Positions 22,359 to 29,726 of a DNA stretch of 64,000 nucleotides are shown piece after piece. The translations under genes and the position numbers were made by a program. This DNA is from Chthonobacter albigriseus (GTDB taxonomy: Bacteria; Pseudomonadota; Alphaproteobacteria; Rhizobiales; Pleomorphomonadaceae), in assembly GCF_013839445.1 (NCBI RefSeq), contig NZ_JACDIT010000001.1, positions 1,110,658 to 1,174,657 on the forward strand, read 5' to 3'. The notes under the pieces are model-generated. The model did not search any database and was not told where the DNA came from. It saw only the letters and a list, made by a program, of their open reading frames with translations. Each line of letters begins with the position of its first letter. The first letter of the stretch is position 1.

Positions 22359-23542
22359 ACGGCGACTGGAAGGAGTTCCATCTCGTCGCTGAGCCCGTCG
22401 TCCGCGAGTTCGCCCCCGGGATGGTAGCCCACCTCTGGGGCTACAACGGCCAGTCGCCGGGGCCGACCATCGAAGCGGTGGAGGGCGACAAGGTCCGCAT
22501 CTTCGTGACCAACAAGCTGCCGGAGCACACCACCATCCACTGGCACGGCCAGCTCTTGCCCTGCGGCATGGACGGCGTCGGCGGCCTCACCCAGCCGCAC
22601 ATCAAGCCGGGCAAGACCTTCGTCTACGAGTTCGTGCTGCAGAAGAGCGGCACCTTCATGTACCACCCCCATGCTGACGAGATGGTCCAGATGGCCATGG
22701 GCATGATGGGCTTCTTCGTGGTGCATCCGAAGGACCCCGCCTTCCGCCGGGTCGACCGCGACTTCGTCTTCCTGATGAGCGCCTACGACATTGAGCCCGG
22801 CGCCTACGTGCCCCGGGTCGCGGAGATGACCGACTTCAATCTCTGGACCTGGAACAGCCGCGTCTTCCCGGGCATCGATCATCTCGTCTGCGCCAAGGGC
22901 GACAAGGTCCGGATCCGCTTCGGCAACCTGACCATGACCAACCACCCGATCCACATGCACGGCTACGACTTCAAGGTGTCGTGCACGGACGGCGGCTGGG
23001 TGCCGGAGACTGCGGCCTGGCCGGAGGTGACGATCGACTGCGCAGTCGGCCAGATGCGCGCCTTCGACTTCATAGCCGACAAGCCGGGTGACTGGGCGAT
23101 CCACTGCCACAAGTCGCATCACACCATGAACGCCATGGGCCACGACCTCTCCAACTATATCGGCGTCGACAAGCGCGAGATCGCCAAGCGCATCCAGGCA
23201 TTGGTGCCCGACTACATGCCCATGGGCACCGCCGGCATGGCCGACATGGGCGAGATGGAGATGCCGCTTCCCGACAACACGCTGCCGATGATGACGGGCT
23301 TCGCCCAGTTCGGCCCCGTGGAGATGGGCGGCATGTTCTCGGTGGTGAAGGTCCGCGAGGGCCTCGCCGCCGGCGACTACAAGGACCCGGGCTGGTACGA
23401 GCACCCGCCCGGGACCGTGTCCTACGAATGGACGGGCGAGAGCCAGAACGCGGTTCTCGCGCCCGCCGACCCGGTGAAGCCGACGGACGCGGAGGTCCGC
23501 GTCGTCAAGCCCGGAGCCACGGCCCACGCCGGCCACCACTGA
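22259..23542 (+). CDS. Multicopper oxidase (copper island, first)
   Basis: From the first ATG the protein has 427 residues, with all four copper-binding motifs: IHWHG, YHPHADEM, HPIHMHG and HCHKSHHTMNAMGH (type 1 site with Met). It should oxidise Cu(I) or another substrate in the periplasm. A Tat-like signal is encoded in the same frame upstream (22142-22258, ...SLLGGSGAGALVGAGVV...AQAAS-like), but no ATG, GTG or TTG precedes it. A CTG at 22130 is the only near-start, and the twin-arginine position reads SPRS rather than SRRS. The true start is therefore unresolved. Confidence 0.85.
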   Translation: MAEPTMQPPLVPTTGPDYNPVVTLNGWTLPWRMNGDWKEFHLVAEPVVREFAPGMVAHLWGYNGQSPGPTIEAVEGDKVRIFVTNKLPEHTTIHWHGQLLPCGMDGVGGLTQPHIKPGKTFVYEFVLQKSGTFMYHPHADEMVQMAMGMMGFFVVHPKDPAFRRVDRDFVFLMSAYDIEPGAYVPRVAEMTDFNLWTWNSRVFPGIDHLVCAKGDKVRIRFGNLTMTNHPIHMHGYDFKVSCTDGGWVPETAAWPEVTIDCAVGQMRAFDFIADKPGDWAIHCHKSHHTMNAMGHDLSNYIGVDKREIAKRIQALVPDYMPMGTAGMADMGEMEMPLPDNTLPMMTGFAQFGPVEMGGMFSVVKVREGLAAGDYKDPGWYEHPPGTVSYEWTGESQNAVLAPADPVKPTDAEVRVVKPGATAHAGHH

Positions 23543-23554
23543 CCGAAAAAACCC

Positions 23555-23586
23555 CTTGACCTTCCAGCGCTGGGAAGCCCCAGACC
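23555..23586 (+). promoter_or_regulatory. CueR/MerR-type operator-promoter before the cupredoxin gene
   Basis: CTTGACCTTCCAGCGCTGGGAAG (23555-23577; quoted arms CTTCC and GGGAAG) is the classic CueR dyad, with TTGACC as the -35 at 23556-23561. A 19-base spacer would put the -10 at 23581-23586. Such long spacers are the hallmark of MerR-family copper activators. No cueR gene lies in the window. Confidence 0.75.
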
Positions 23587-23608
23587 CATGATCGAAACGG
23601 GAGTTGCC

Positions 23609-24079
23609 ATGAGACTGATCGTTGCTTTCACCGCCTTCGCCGTTGCTACCTCTGCCGCCTTCGCGACCGGCACGGGTCATACCCATGACGACGAGTTCGC
23701 CTTCGGCGAGCCGGGCGATCCGGCAAAGGCCGACCGCACGATCGAGATCGCCATGGGCGAGACCGCCGACGGCGCGATGATCTTCGAGCCGCGCGACGTC
23801 GCCGTGAAGCGCGGCGAGACGGTCCGCCTGAAGCTAGTCAACAAGGGCGAGATGGACCACGAGCTCGTGCTCGCCACCCGCGAGGAGAACGACAAGCACG
23901 CCATCGAGATGATGAAGAACCCGGACATGGAGCACGACGATCCGAACGGCCGTCGCCTGGCGCCGGGGACCAGCGACGAGATTGTCTGGCACTTCAGCAA
24001 GGCCGGCACATTCGACTTCGCCTGCCTGATCCCAGGCCACCGCGACGCCGGCATGCACGGCTCGGTCACGGTCGACTGA
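23609..24079 (+). CDS. Periplasmic cupredoxin (plastocyanin/azurin-like)
   Basis: This 156-residue protein has a signal peptide (about residues 1-20, ending AAFA) and a His/Asp-rich start to the mature chain. One cupredoxin domain carries type 1 copper ligands: His in GEMDHEL, then Cys, His and Met in FACLIPGHRDAGM. ATG 23609 follows GGGAG and was chosen over ATG 23588, which would lengthen the signal. It is the first gene after the CueR-type box and is followed by the CusF-like gene, so the two probably form a copper-induced unit. Confidence 0.88.
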   Translation: MRLIVAFTAFAVATSAAFATGTGHTHDDEFAFGEPGDPAKADRTIEIAMGETADGAMIFEPRDVAVKRGETVRLKLVNKGEMDHELVLATREENDKHAIEMMKNPDMEHDDPNGRRLAPGTSDEIVWHFSKAGTFDFACLIPGHRDAGMHGSVTVD

Positions 24080-24119
24080 GTCGGTCCACTCCCATCCCCC
24101 ACCAGAAAGGACGGAACCC

Positions 24120-24395
24120 ATGAAGACGCTCATCCTCGCGCTGTCGCTCGCTGCGCTTTCGGTTGCGACCGCCCACGCCGAGCCAGTCTCCGGCGAGATC
24201 AAGAAGATCAACGAATCCGCCGGGAAGATCACGATCAAGCACGAGCCGATCCCGAACCTCGACATGGACGCCATGACCATGGTGTTCCGCGTCGCCGACC
24301 CCGCCTTCCTCAAGCAGGTGAAGGTCGGCGACAAGGTCACGTTCGAGGCCGACCGGGTTAATGGCGCCATCACGGTGACCACGATCAAGAAATGA
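24120..24395 (+). CDS. CusF-like periplasmic copper-binding protein
   Basis: This 91-residue protein has a signal peptide ending AHA and one CusF beta-barrel domain. The Cu(I) ligands are visible in KHEPIPNLDMDAMTMVFRV (His, Met and Met, with the usual Trp position not obvious). CusF hands Cu(I) to CusB of an RND pump in E. coli. No such pump is encoded nearby, so here it may serve the TolC-like factor's distant partner, the ATPase or the oxidases. An AGAAAGGA ribosome site precedes the ATG. Confidence 0.9.
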   Translation: MKTLILALSLAALSVATAHAEPVSGEIKKINESAGKITIKHEPIPNLDMDAMTMVFRVADPAFLKQVKVGDKVTFEADRVNGAITVTTIKK

Positions 24396-24467
24396 CATTG
24401 CGCCGGGCGGCCAGACCAGGGCCGCCCGGCCACCTGATGGTCACCGCCGTGAGCGACCCGCGGCGGC

Positions 24468-25289
24468 TTACTGGAGGAGCGGGATCCAGGTCCGGCCGCC
24501 ATCGGTCGACCGGATCATCGCGCCGTTGTAGGTCGCCGCAGCCATCTCGCCGTCCTTGACCGCGAGGTGCAGGATGGCGTCGTCAGCGAGCGTCGGGCCG
24601 ACCGCCGCGAACTCGTTGGCGCCGGGGACCTTGCGGGTGAGGCCATTTTGGACGTCGTAGGCCCAGACCGTGCCGTCGGCCGTCGTGGTCACCATGGTCA
24701 CGGGGGCCTCCGTGTCGCCCGCCTTTGACCAGGATGCGCCGAGGTCCGGGCTTTCGAACAGCCCGGCCTGTGTGGCCGCATAGATTTTCTCGGAATCGAT
24801 GGCGGACAGCGCGAGGCCGATCATAGGGGCCGGCGGCCGTCCGGTGACCGCCCATGTCCGACCGCCGTTGCGGCTCGCCTGGATCGCGCCGAAGACGCCA
24901 ACCATGATCGCCGGGTCCGCCTTGCCGACGTCCATCTGGTGGAAGTCGACGGGACCGTCCGCTCCGGGAGACAGTGGCTCCCAGGTCCGGCCGCCGTCCC
25001 GGCTCACGATGACGCCGAGGTTGCCGCCGCCCTCCGGATGGCCGCTCGCCAAGAAGACGCCGCCACCGGCGGGATGCACGGAGAAGCCCATGAAGTCGTC
25101 GCGGCGCTCGGAGACCGCTGCGAGTTCGCCGTCCTCCAGTGCCAGCAACCCGTGATGGGTGGCGACAAGCAGGCGGCCTGGATCGGCGGGATCCCAGGCG
25201 AGGCCGTGGACGTGGGTGCCGTCGAGCGAGGCGGCGCCGGCCGGAAGGGCGGCGAGCAGGGCGACGGCGAGAACGGCGGAAAACTTCAT
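24468..25289 (-). CDS. Secreted BNR/sialidase-like beta-propeller protein (F510_1955 type)
   Basis: This 273-residue protein has a signal peptide (residues 1-19, ending AGA). Three Asp-box motifs are visible: SRDGGRTWEPL, SRNGGRTWAVT and STDGGRTWIPL. Such folds are beta-propellers. The family is often labelled a glycosyl hydrolase, but no catalytic residues can be confirmed. DGTHVHGLAWDP near the start is a family hallmark found beside copper genes. It is transcribed with the following membrane protein, opposite to the copper genes. Confidence 0.8.
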   Translation of the reverse strand: MKFSAVLAVALLAALPAGAASLDGTHVHGLAWDPADPGRLLVATHHGLLALEDGELAAVSERRDDFMGFSVHPAGGGVFLASGHPEGGGNLGVIVSRDGGRTWEPLSPGADGPVDFHQMDVGKADPAIMVGVFGAIQASRNGGRTWAVTGRPPAPMIGLALSAIDSEKIYAATQAGLFESPDLGASWSKAGDTEAPVTMVTTTADGTVWAYDVQNGLTRKVPGANEFAAVGPTLADDAILHLAVKDGEMAAATYNGAMIRSTDGGRTWIPLLQ

Positions 25290-25338
25290 GGGGCGCTCCG
25301 GTGGTTTGCCGGGAAGATCGGGCGCTCAGGGCCGCCGA

Positions 25339-25824
25339 TCAAGATGGTCCACCGACGCGGGGCGCATCGGTCACCCTGCTCCGGCCCGCCGCCCACAGGG
25401 CCACGGCGGGAACGACGATCCACTGCAGGAGCGGCGCGAGACCCGTGCCGAAGGGCGGCAGCAGCGGCATCAGGTCCGTATAGGCCCAGGAGCGCCGGAT
25501 ATGGACGTTCAGCCACTCGCTGAAGACGGTGTAGCCGATCCCGAGAACGAGAGTGGCCGCGGCGACCCGGCGGAATCGAGCGCCCGGCCATCGTCCGTCG
25601 GCAAGAACAACGAGCGAGATCCAGAGACAGCTGGAGGCGATGAGGAGGTCGCCGCCGAGGCAGTGCAGTCCGGCGAAGATCACCGTTCCCCAGGACTCGC
25701 GCCATATTGCGTAGAGCGGCATCTGCGCGAACTCCCAGACGAGGTCGAGCAGGAGCGTCGCCGCCAAATAGCGGCGAAAGGCGGGAAGCCACGCGCCCGC
25801 GTCCCCTTCACCTCTCGAATTCAT
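25339..25824 (-). CDS. Integral membrane protein of unknown function
   Basis: This 161-residue protein has four to five predicted helices. The first includes LLLDLVWEFAQMPLYAIW and a later one HCLGGDLLIASSCLWISLV. The ATG at 25824 is preferred over one eleven codons upstream. No metal motif is obvious, though a His-Cys pair (LHCLGGD) sits in the membrane region. It is divergent from the small His/Cys protein gene at 25939 and upstream of the BNR gene on the same strand. I do not recognise a named family. Confidence 0.65.
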   Translation of the reverse strand: MNSRGEGDAGAWLPAFRRYLAATLLLDLVWEFAQMPLYAIWRESWGTVIFAGLHCLGGDLLIASSCLWISLVVLADGRWPGARFRRVAAATLVLGIGYTVFSEWLNVHIRRSWAYTDLMPLLPPFGTGLAPLLQWIVVPAVALWAAGRSRVTDAPRVGGPS

Positions 25825-25871
25825 GCCGCTCGACCTTGCCAGCGCCGGACGATGCAAGATCCGTCCGACAT

Positions 25872-25885
25872 TTGATCCGGGTCAA
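25872..25885. promoter_or_regulatory. FNR/FixK-type dyad in a divergent promoter region
   Basis: TTGATCCGGGTCAA matches the TTGAT-N4-ATCAA consensus with one change. It is centred about 60 bases before the GTG start at 25939 and about 55 bases before the divergent start at 25824. AATATCCT at 25909-25916 could serve as a -10 for the plus-strand gene. Oxygen-linked control of the second oxidase operon is inferred. Confidence 0.5.
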
Positions 25886-25938
25886 GGATCATCTGGCCCG
25901 GCCACAATATCCTGGCCCCAATGGAGGAGTCGTCCGCC

Positions 25939-26307
25939 GTGCGTTTCGCCGTGATCATCCTCGCCCTCCTGGCGATGATCGTCGGCCCGGTTTCCGGGCC
26001 GGTGCCGGCGCATGCCGTCGATGTCGGCGTTTCGGCGACCGGCACGACCGAATCCGACTGCGGGCACGGCCTGCACGTCGGTGCTCTCAAGCCGGGGACG
26101 GCCCATGGCCCGTGCGACGACGGCGGCGCGACCTGCATGGACGCGAACGGCTGTCGGCACCTCGGTTGCGTGACGGGCGGACCCGTTCCAGTGGCGATGG
26201 CCCCTGTGTCACCGGCCGCTGGTCCGGCCATGCCCGCTGCGGACGCGGACCGTCCCGACGGCCTAGACATTGCCCCACTGCTCGATCCTCCCAGACCGCT
26301 TGCCTGA
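25939..26307 (+). CDS. Small secreted His/Cys-rich protein, copper island (type 2)
   Basis: This protein of about 122 residues starts at GTG 25939, chosen because a GGAGGAG site lies about 11 bases upstream. ATG 25921 in the same frame would add six residues. A signal peptide ending PAHA precedes a mature part with DCGHGLHVG, GPCDDGGATCMDANGCRHLGC and a Pro/Ala-rich tail. The CMDANGC motif parallels CLDADGC in the protein at 19966, and both stand at the head of a multicopper-oxidase run. A periplasmic metal-binding role is inferred. Confidence 0.6.
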   Translation: MRFAVIILALLAMIVGPVSGPVPAHAVDVGVSATGTTESDCGHGLHVGALKPGTAHGPCDDGGATCMDANGCRHLGCVTGGPVPVAMAPVSPAAGPAMPAADADRPDGLDIAPLLDPPRPLA

Positions 26308-26393
26308 ACTCGAGGCGCCGCGCGGCTCCGGCCGGCGGCTGGGCTTTCCTGCGCCGTCGTCAGACGACGGGCGCTCGTCGGATCGAGATCACC

Positions 26394-27827
26394 ATGAACC
26401 GCAGAGACTTTCTGAAGGCCGCGCTTGCGGGCGCCGCTACCTTGTCGCTTCCCAACTACCGCGCCTTCGCGGCACCGGCCGTGCTGTTGATCGGCACCCG
26501 CACGCTCGACGTCAACGGCCGCGCGGCGACAGTCCATTCGCTGCTCGGGCCGGACGGGCGGCCGGGCCTGACGCTCGACGCCGGCACGGACTTCGACGTC
26601 GTGCTCCGCAACGGACTGTCCGAGGAAACGATGATCCACTGGCACGGGCTCACCCCGCCGTGGGACCAGGACGGCGTACCCGGCCTGCCGACGCCCATCC
26701 TCGGCGGGGGCGCGGAGCGGAGCTACCGCTTCCCGGTCGGGGTCGGTGGCACCCACTGGATGCACGCCCACACGCTTCAGGAGCAGAACCTGCTCGCCGC
26801 GCCGCTGATCGTCCGCACGGCCGAGGACCGGGCGGCCGACGAGCAGGAGGTCGTCGTCCTTCTGCACGACTTCTCCTTCACGCCGGCGGCCGAACTGCTC
26901 GCCCGGCTCCAGCGCGGCGACAGAGCGGCCGGCCACGGCGGGATGGCTCCGATGAACCACGGCTCCACGGACATAGGCGCGATGTCGATGCCCGGCATGG
27001 ACCACGGCGCCATGGGCGGGACGGGCGCGATGGACTTCAACGACATCGCCTACGACGCCTACCTCGCCAACGACCGGACGCTGGACGATCCGGAGGTCGT
27101 GAGGATCGAGACGGGCGTCGTCCGGCTGCGGATCATCAACGGCGCGACAGCGACGGCCTTCACGATCGACCTCGGTGCGATCGAGGGCGATCTGATCGCC
27201 GTGGACGGCCAGGCCGTCGTTCCCGTGCGCGGCCGGCGGTTCCCGACGACCATGGGCCAGCGAATCGACCTGCGGATCCGCATCCCGGTGGGCGGCGGGG
27301 CCTTCCCGGTGCTGGCGCTGCGCGAAGGCGCGCCGGAACGGACGGGCATCGTGCTCGCCACCGCCGGGGCCGCCGTGGCGAAGCTCCCGGGCGTCGGCGA
27401 CGTCTCGGGACCGGTCCTCGGGGCGGAGTTCGAGATGGGGCTGCGCGCGGCGAAACCGCTCATCGAGCGCGCTCCGGACCAGACCGCCATGGTCCACCTC
27501 GGAGGCGACATGGCGACCTATCGCTGGGGGATGATGGGGATCGACGGCCTGACGGTCCGCAAGGGCCAGCGAGTCGAGATCACCATGATGAACATGTCGA
27601 TGATGGCGCACCCCATGCACCTGCACGGCCACCATCTCCAGGTGGTCGCCGTGGACGGCCAGCGGTTCGCGGGCGCGGTGCGCGACACGGTGCTGGTGCC
27701 GCCGATGCGGGCGGTGACGATCGCCGTGGATACCGACAACCCCGGCCGATGGGCTTTCCACTGCCACCACCTCTACCACATGGCGGCCGGCACGATGGCC
27801 AGCTTCGCCTACGTGGACGTGGCCTGA
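26394..27827 (+). CDS. Multicopper oxidase with Tat signal (CopA/PcoA-like, second)
   Basis: This 477-residue protein has a clear Tat signal, MNRRDFLKAALAGAATL. Copper motifs are all present: MIHWHGLTPPWDQDG, HWMHAHTLQEQN, HPMHLHGHH and FHCHHLYHMAAGTM. A Met/His-rich insert (MNHGSTDIGAMSMPGMDHGAM, around residues 190-210) resembles copper-sequestering regions of CopA/PcoA. The frame is open far upstream, but ATG 26394 gives the signal. It differs clearly from the oxidase at 22259, so the two are not recent duplicates. Confidence 0.93.
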   Translation: MNRRDFLKAALAGAATLSLPNYRAFAAPAVLLIGTRTLDVNGRAATVHSLLGPDGRPGLTLDAGTDFDVVLRNGLSEETMIHWHGLTPPWDQDGVPGLPTPILGGGAERSYRFPVGVGGTHWMHAHTLQEQNLLAAPLIVRTAEDRAADEQEVVVLLHDFSFTPAAELLARLQRGDRAAGHGGMAPMNHGSTDIGAMSMPGMDHGAMGGTGAMDFNDIAYDAYLANDRTLDDPEVVRIETGVVRLRIINGATATAFTIDLGAIEGDLIAVDGQAVVPVRGRRFPTTMGQRIDLRIRIPVGGGAFPVLALREGAPERTGIVLATAGAAVAKLPGVGDVSGPVLGAEFEMGLRAAKPLIERAPDQTAMVHLGGDMATYRWGMMGIDGLTVRKGQRVEITMMNMSMMAHPMHLHGHHLQVVAVDGQRFAGAVRDTVLVPPMRAVTIAVDTDNPGRWAFHCHHLYHMAAGTMASFAYVDVA

Positions 27828-27884
27828 CGACAGCGGCCCGGCCGTCCCACGTGGCCGAGTTCCCTTAAATTCCAGGAGAGCATT

Positions 27885-28514
27885 ATGACGAAGACCCTGA
27901 TCCGCGTTCTTGCGGCCGCGACCCTCGCGATCGCCACGCCCGTGTTCGCGCAGGACGCCGACCACTCGGCCCATCACCCCGACGGAGCGGGTGCCGCTGC
28001 CGAGACGCCCGCGGCGCCCCTCGAAGCACCGGCGGTGACGGCGCCGGACGGCGCTGCGATGCCGGCACCCCCACCCATGGCGGGCAAGTCCGGAATGGCC
28101 GGAATGCCCGGGGGCATGGACTGCATGAGAATGTTGCAGTCCATGATGGGCGGCGGCATGCCGATGATGGGCGGCGCGATGGCCGGGCCGGACGGGTCGG
28201 GGTCCGGCGGAATGGCGATGGGCGGGGGCATGCCCATGCCCGCGCCCGCAGCGCCGTCCACGGCGGCCTACCGTATCGCCAGCGAGCGCATGCACGCAGG
28301 AATGGCAATCGCCTACTCGGGCGATGCCGACGCCGACTTCGTACGCGGCATGATCGCCCACCACCGGGGCGCGATCGAGATGGCGGAAACGGTGCTCGAG
28401 TACGGCCAGGATCCCGAGATCCGGAAGCTGGCCGAGGAGGTGATCGCCGCGCAGGAGGCGGAGGTCGCCACGATGCGCAAGTGGCTGCTCGATCACAAGG
28501 GCGCAGCCCGATGA
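27885..28514 (+). CDS. DUF305 protein with Met/His-rich linker
   Basis: This 209-residue protein has a signal peptide ending VFAQ. A His-containing, Ala/Pro-rich region and a Met/Gly-rich stretch (residues about 66-125) are followed by a C-terminal DUF305 helical domain with [20 protein letters not shown]305 proteins such as CopM bind copper through Met and His. The gene follows the second oxidase by 57 bases, and its stop overlaps the next ATG (ATGA), so it belongs to that operon. Confidence 0.88.
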   Translation: MTKTLIRVLAAATLAIATPVFAQDADHSAHHPDGAGAAAETPAAPLEAPAVTAPDGAAMPAPPPMAGKSGMAGMPGGMDCMRMLQSMMGGGMPMMGGAMAGPDGSGSGGMAMGGGMPMPAPAAPSTAAYRIASERMHAGMAIAYSGDADADFVRGMIAHHRGAIEMAETVLEYGQDPEIRKLAEEVIAAQEAEVATMRKWLLDHKGAAR

Positions 28515-28729
28515 CGCCCGCGTCCCTCGTTCCCCGGACTACGTCCGGGTGGATCGTCGCGACCGTCTTCGCGATTGGTGTCGGCCTCGCGGTCATCGAT
28601 CATTGGACGCATGTGCTCGGCGTGCTGCCCTATCTCGTGATCCTCGCCTGCCCGCTGATGCATGTCGTCATGCACAGAGGCCACGGCGGCCATGCCGGCC
28701 ACGGCCGGGGCAGGAGCACCGGCAGCTAA
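28511..28729 (+). CDS. DUF2933-like small membrane protein
   Basis: This 72-residue protein has two hydrophobic helices (residues about 12-28 and 34-52) and a His/Gly-rich tail, [20 protein letters not shown]2933 members with such tails occur in copper and silver resistance clusters. It is coupled to the DUF305 gene by a four-base overlap. Its stop overlaps the end of the convergent SRPBCC gene. Confidence 0.75.
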   Translation: MTPASLVPRTTSGWIVATVFAIGVGLAVIDHWTHVLGVLPYLVILACPLMHVVMHRGHGGHAGHGRGRSTGS

Positions 28730-29634
28730 AGTGCGACCCGACCGCGCCAGAGGGCGAATACCCAAGCCGCGGCGGCGGCCAGGATCACGGGCAGGAAGTC
28801 GGAGGCGATCGCCGCGTTCACAGCGGCGAACGTCCCGAGCGTCAGCGCGCCGGTCGCCGCGAGGGTCCACCAGGCCCAGCGCTCGCCGGCCCGAAAGGCG
28901 GTCGCGGCCGTGGCCGCCGTCATCGTCCCGAGGCCGAGGGCGAAGCCGCCCCAGGATCGGAACACCATCCCGATCCAGGCGAACAGCTGCGGGCTGAAGG
29001 TGCGGAGCTGGTCCGGGGTGAGCCCGGTAAAGGCGCTGTCCTCCGGCAGCAGGACGAAGGACGGGCGGACGAGGATGAAAGCCAGCCCCATGATCATGGC
29101 CAGGACGCCGAGGCCGAGAAGGACGACCCATGCGTCGGCCGGTGGCTGCGGACGGACGGGCTCGGGCACCGCCTGCGCCATCCTGCCGAGACACCAACGC
29201 GCGAACAGGCGGCCGAACAGAACCCCGAGCCAGCGGTTCCGGATCGGCAGGTCGTAATCGATGAAGAGCCGCACCCGCGAGCCCTGTCCATTGGAGGTCA
29301 CCTCGAAGCCCATGCGGTATCCGCCGATCACGACGAGAGCGGGCGAGCCGACGGTCTCCCAGACCTTCCGCACCGGCGGCTCGCGCTCGGTCACCACTTC
29401 CTCGAGGCCGAGCGAAAACCCGAAGGCGCGGCCAACCATGGAGATCTTCGAGCCGACGGCACGTCCGCCGCGCTCGTCGATCGTGGTCACCATGCCGCCG
29501 CCGCCCATCATCAGGGAGCCGCGTCCCATGTGCGCGGCGAGGTTCCGATGCTCATCCAGGGCGTCGAACACCTCGCCGGGCGCGGCGCGCGAGCGGATCC
29601 GCACGTCCTCATGCCTGACCAGCGATCCGGCCAT
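28726..29634 (-). CDS. SRPBCC-domain protein fused to a membrane domain
   Basis: This 302-residue protein has an SRPBCC/polyketide-cyclase-like domain over about residues 1-155 (VRIRSRAAPGEVFDALDEHRN...). After a short linker come four to five hydrophobic helices. The membrane part is of unknown function. ATG 29634 is preferred over a start 16 codons upstream because the latter would overlap the copA promoter. It is divergent from the copper ATPase and convergent with the DUF2933 gene. Confidence 0.7.
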   Translation of the reverse strand: MAGSLVRHEDVRIRSRAAPGEVFDALDEHRNLAAHMGRGSLMMGGGGMVTTIDERGGRAVGSKISMVGRAFGFSLGLEEVVTEREPPVRKVWETVGSPALVVIGGYRMGFEVTSNGQGSRVRLFIDYDLPIRNRWLGVLFGRLFARWCLGRMAQAVPEPVRPQPPADAWVVLLGLGVLAMIMGLAFILVRPSFVLLPEDSAFTGLTPDQLRTFSPQLFAWIGMVFRSWGGFALGLGTMTAATAATAFRAGERWAWWTLAATGALTLGTFAAVNAAIASDFLPVILAAAAAWVFALWRGRVAL

Positions 29635-29665
29635 CTCCGTGATCCCGATCCGAGCGAAATTGGCC

Positions 29666-29697
29666 CTTGACCTTCCCGTCACTGGAAGGCCCAGGGT
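29666..29697 (+). promoter_or_regulatory. CueR/MerR-type operator-promoter of the copper ATPase gene
   Basis: CTTGACCTTCCCGTCACTGG followed by AAGG (29666-29689) has TTGACC as the -35 at 29667-29672 and the CTTCC/GGAAG dyad inside a 19-base spacer, giving a -10 near 29692-29697. This matches the E. coli copA promoter architecture closely. The ATPase start lies 30 bases downstream. Confidence 0.8.
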
Positions 29698-29726
29698 CGA
29701 TCATCAGCATCAACCCGGAGGCGGAC

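Noticed and set aside
25821-28496. Very long minus-strand open frame across the second oxidase operon
   Set aside because: Its His/Arg/Gly-rich composition is typical of antisense GC-rich frames. The plus-strand genes here have clear domains.
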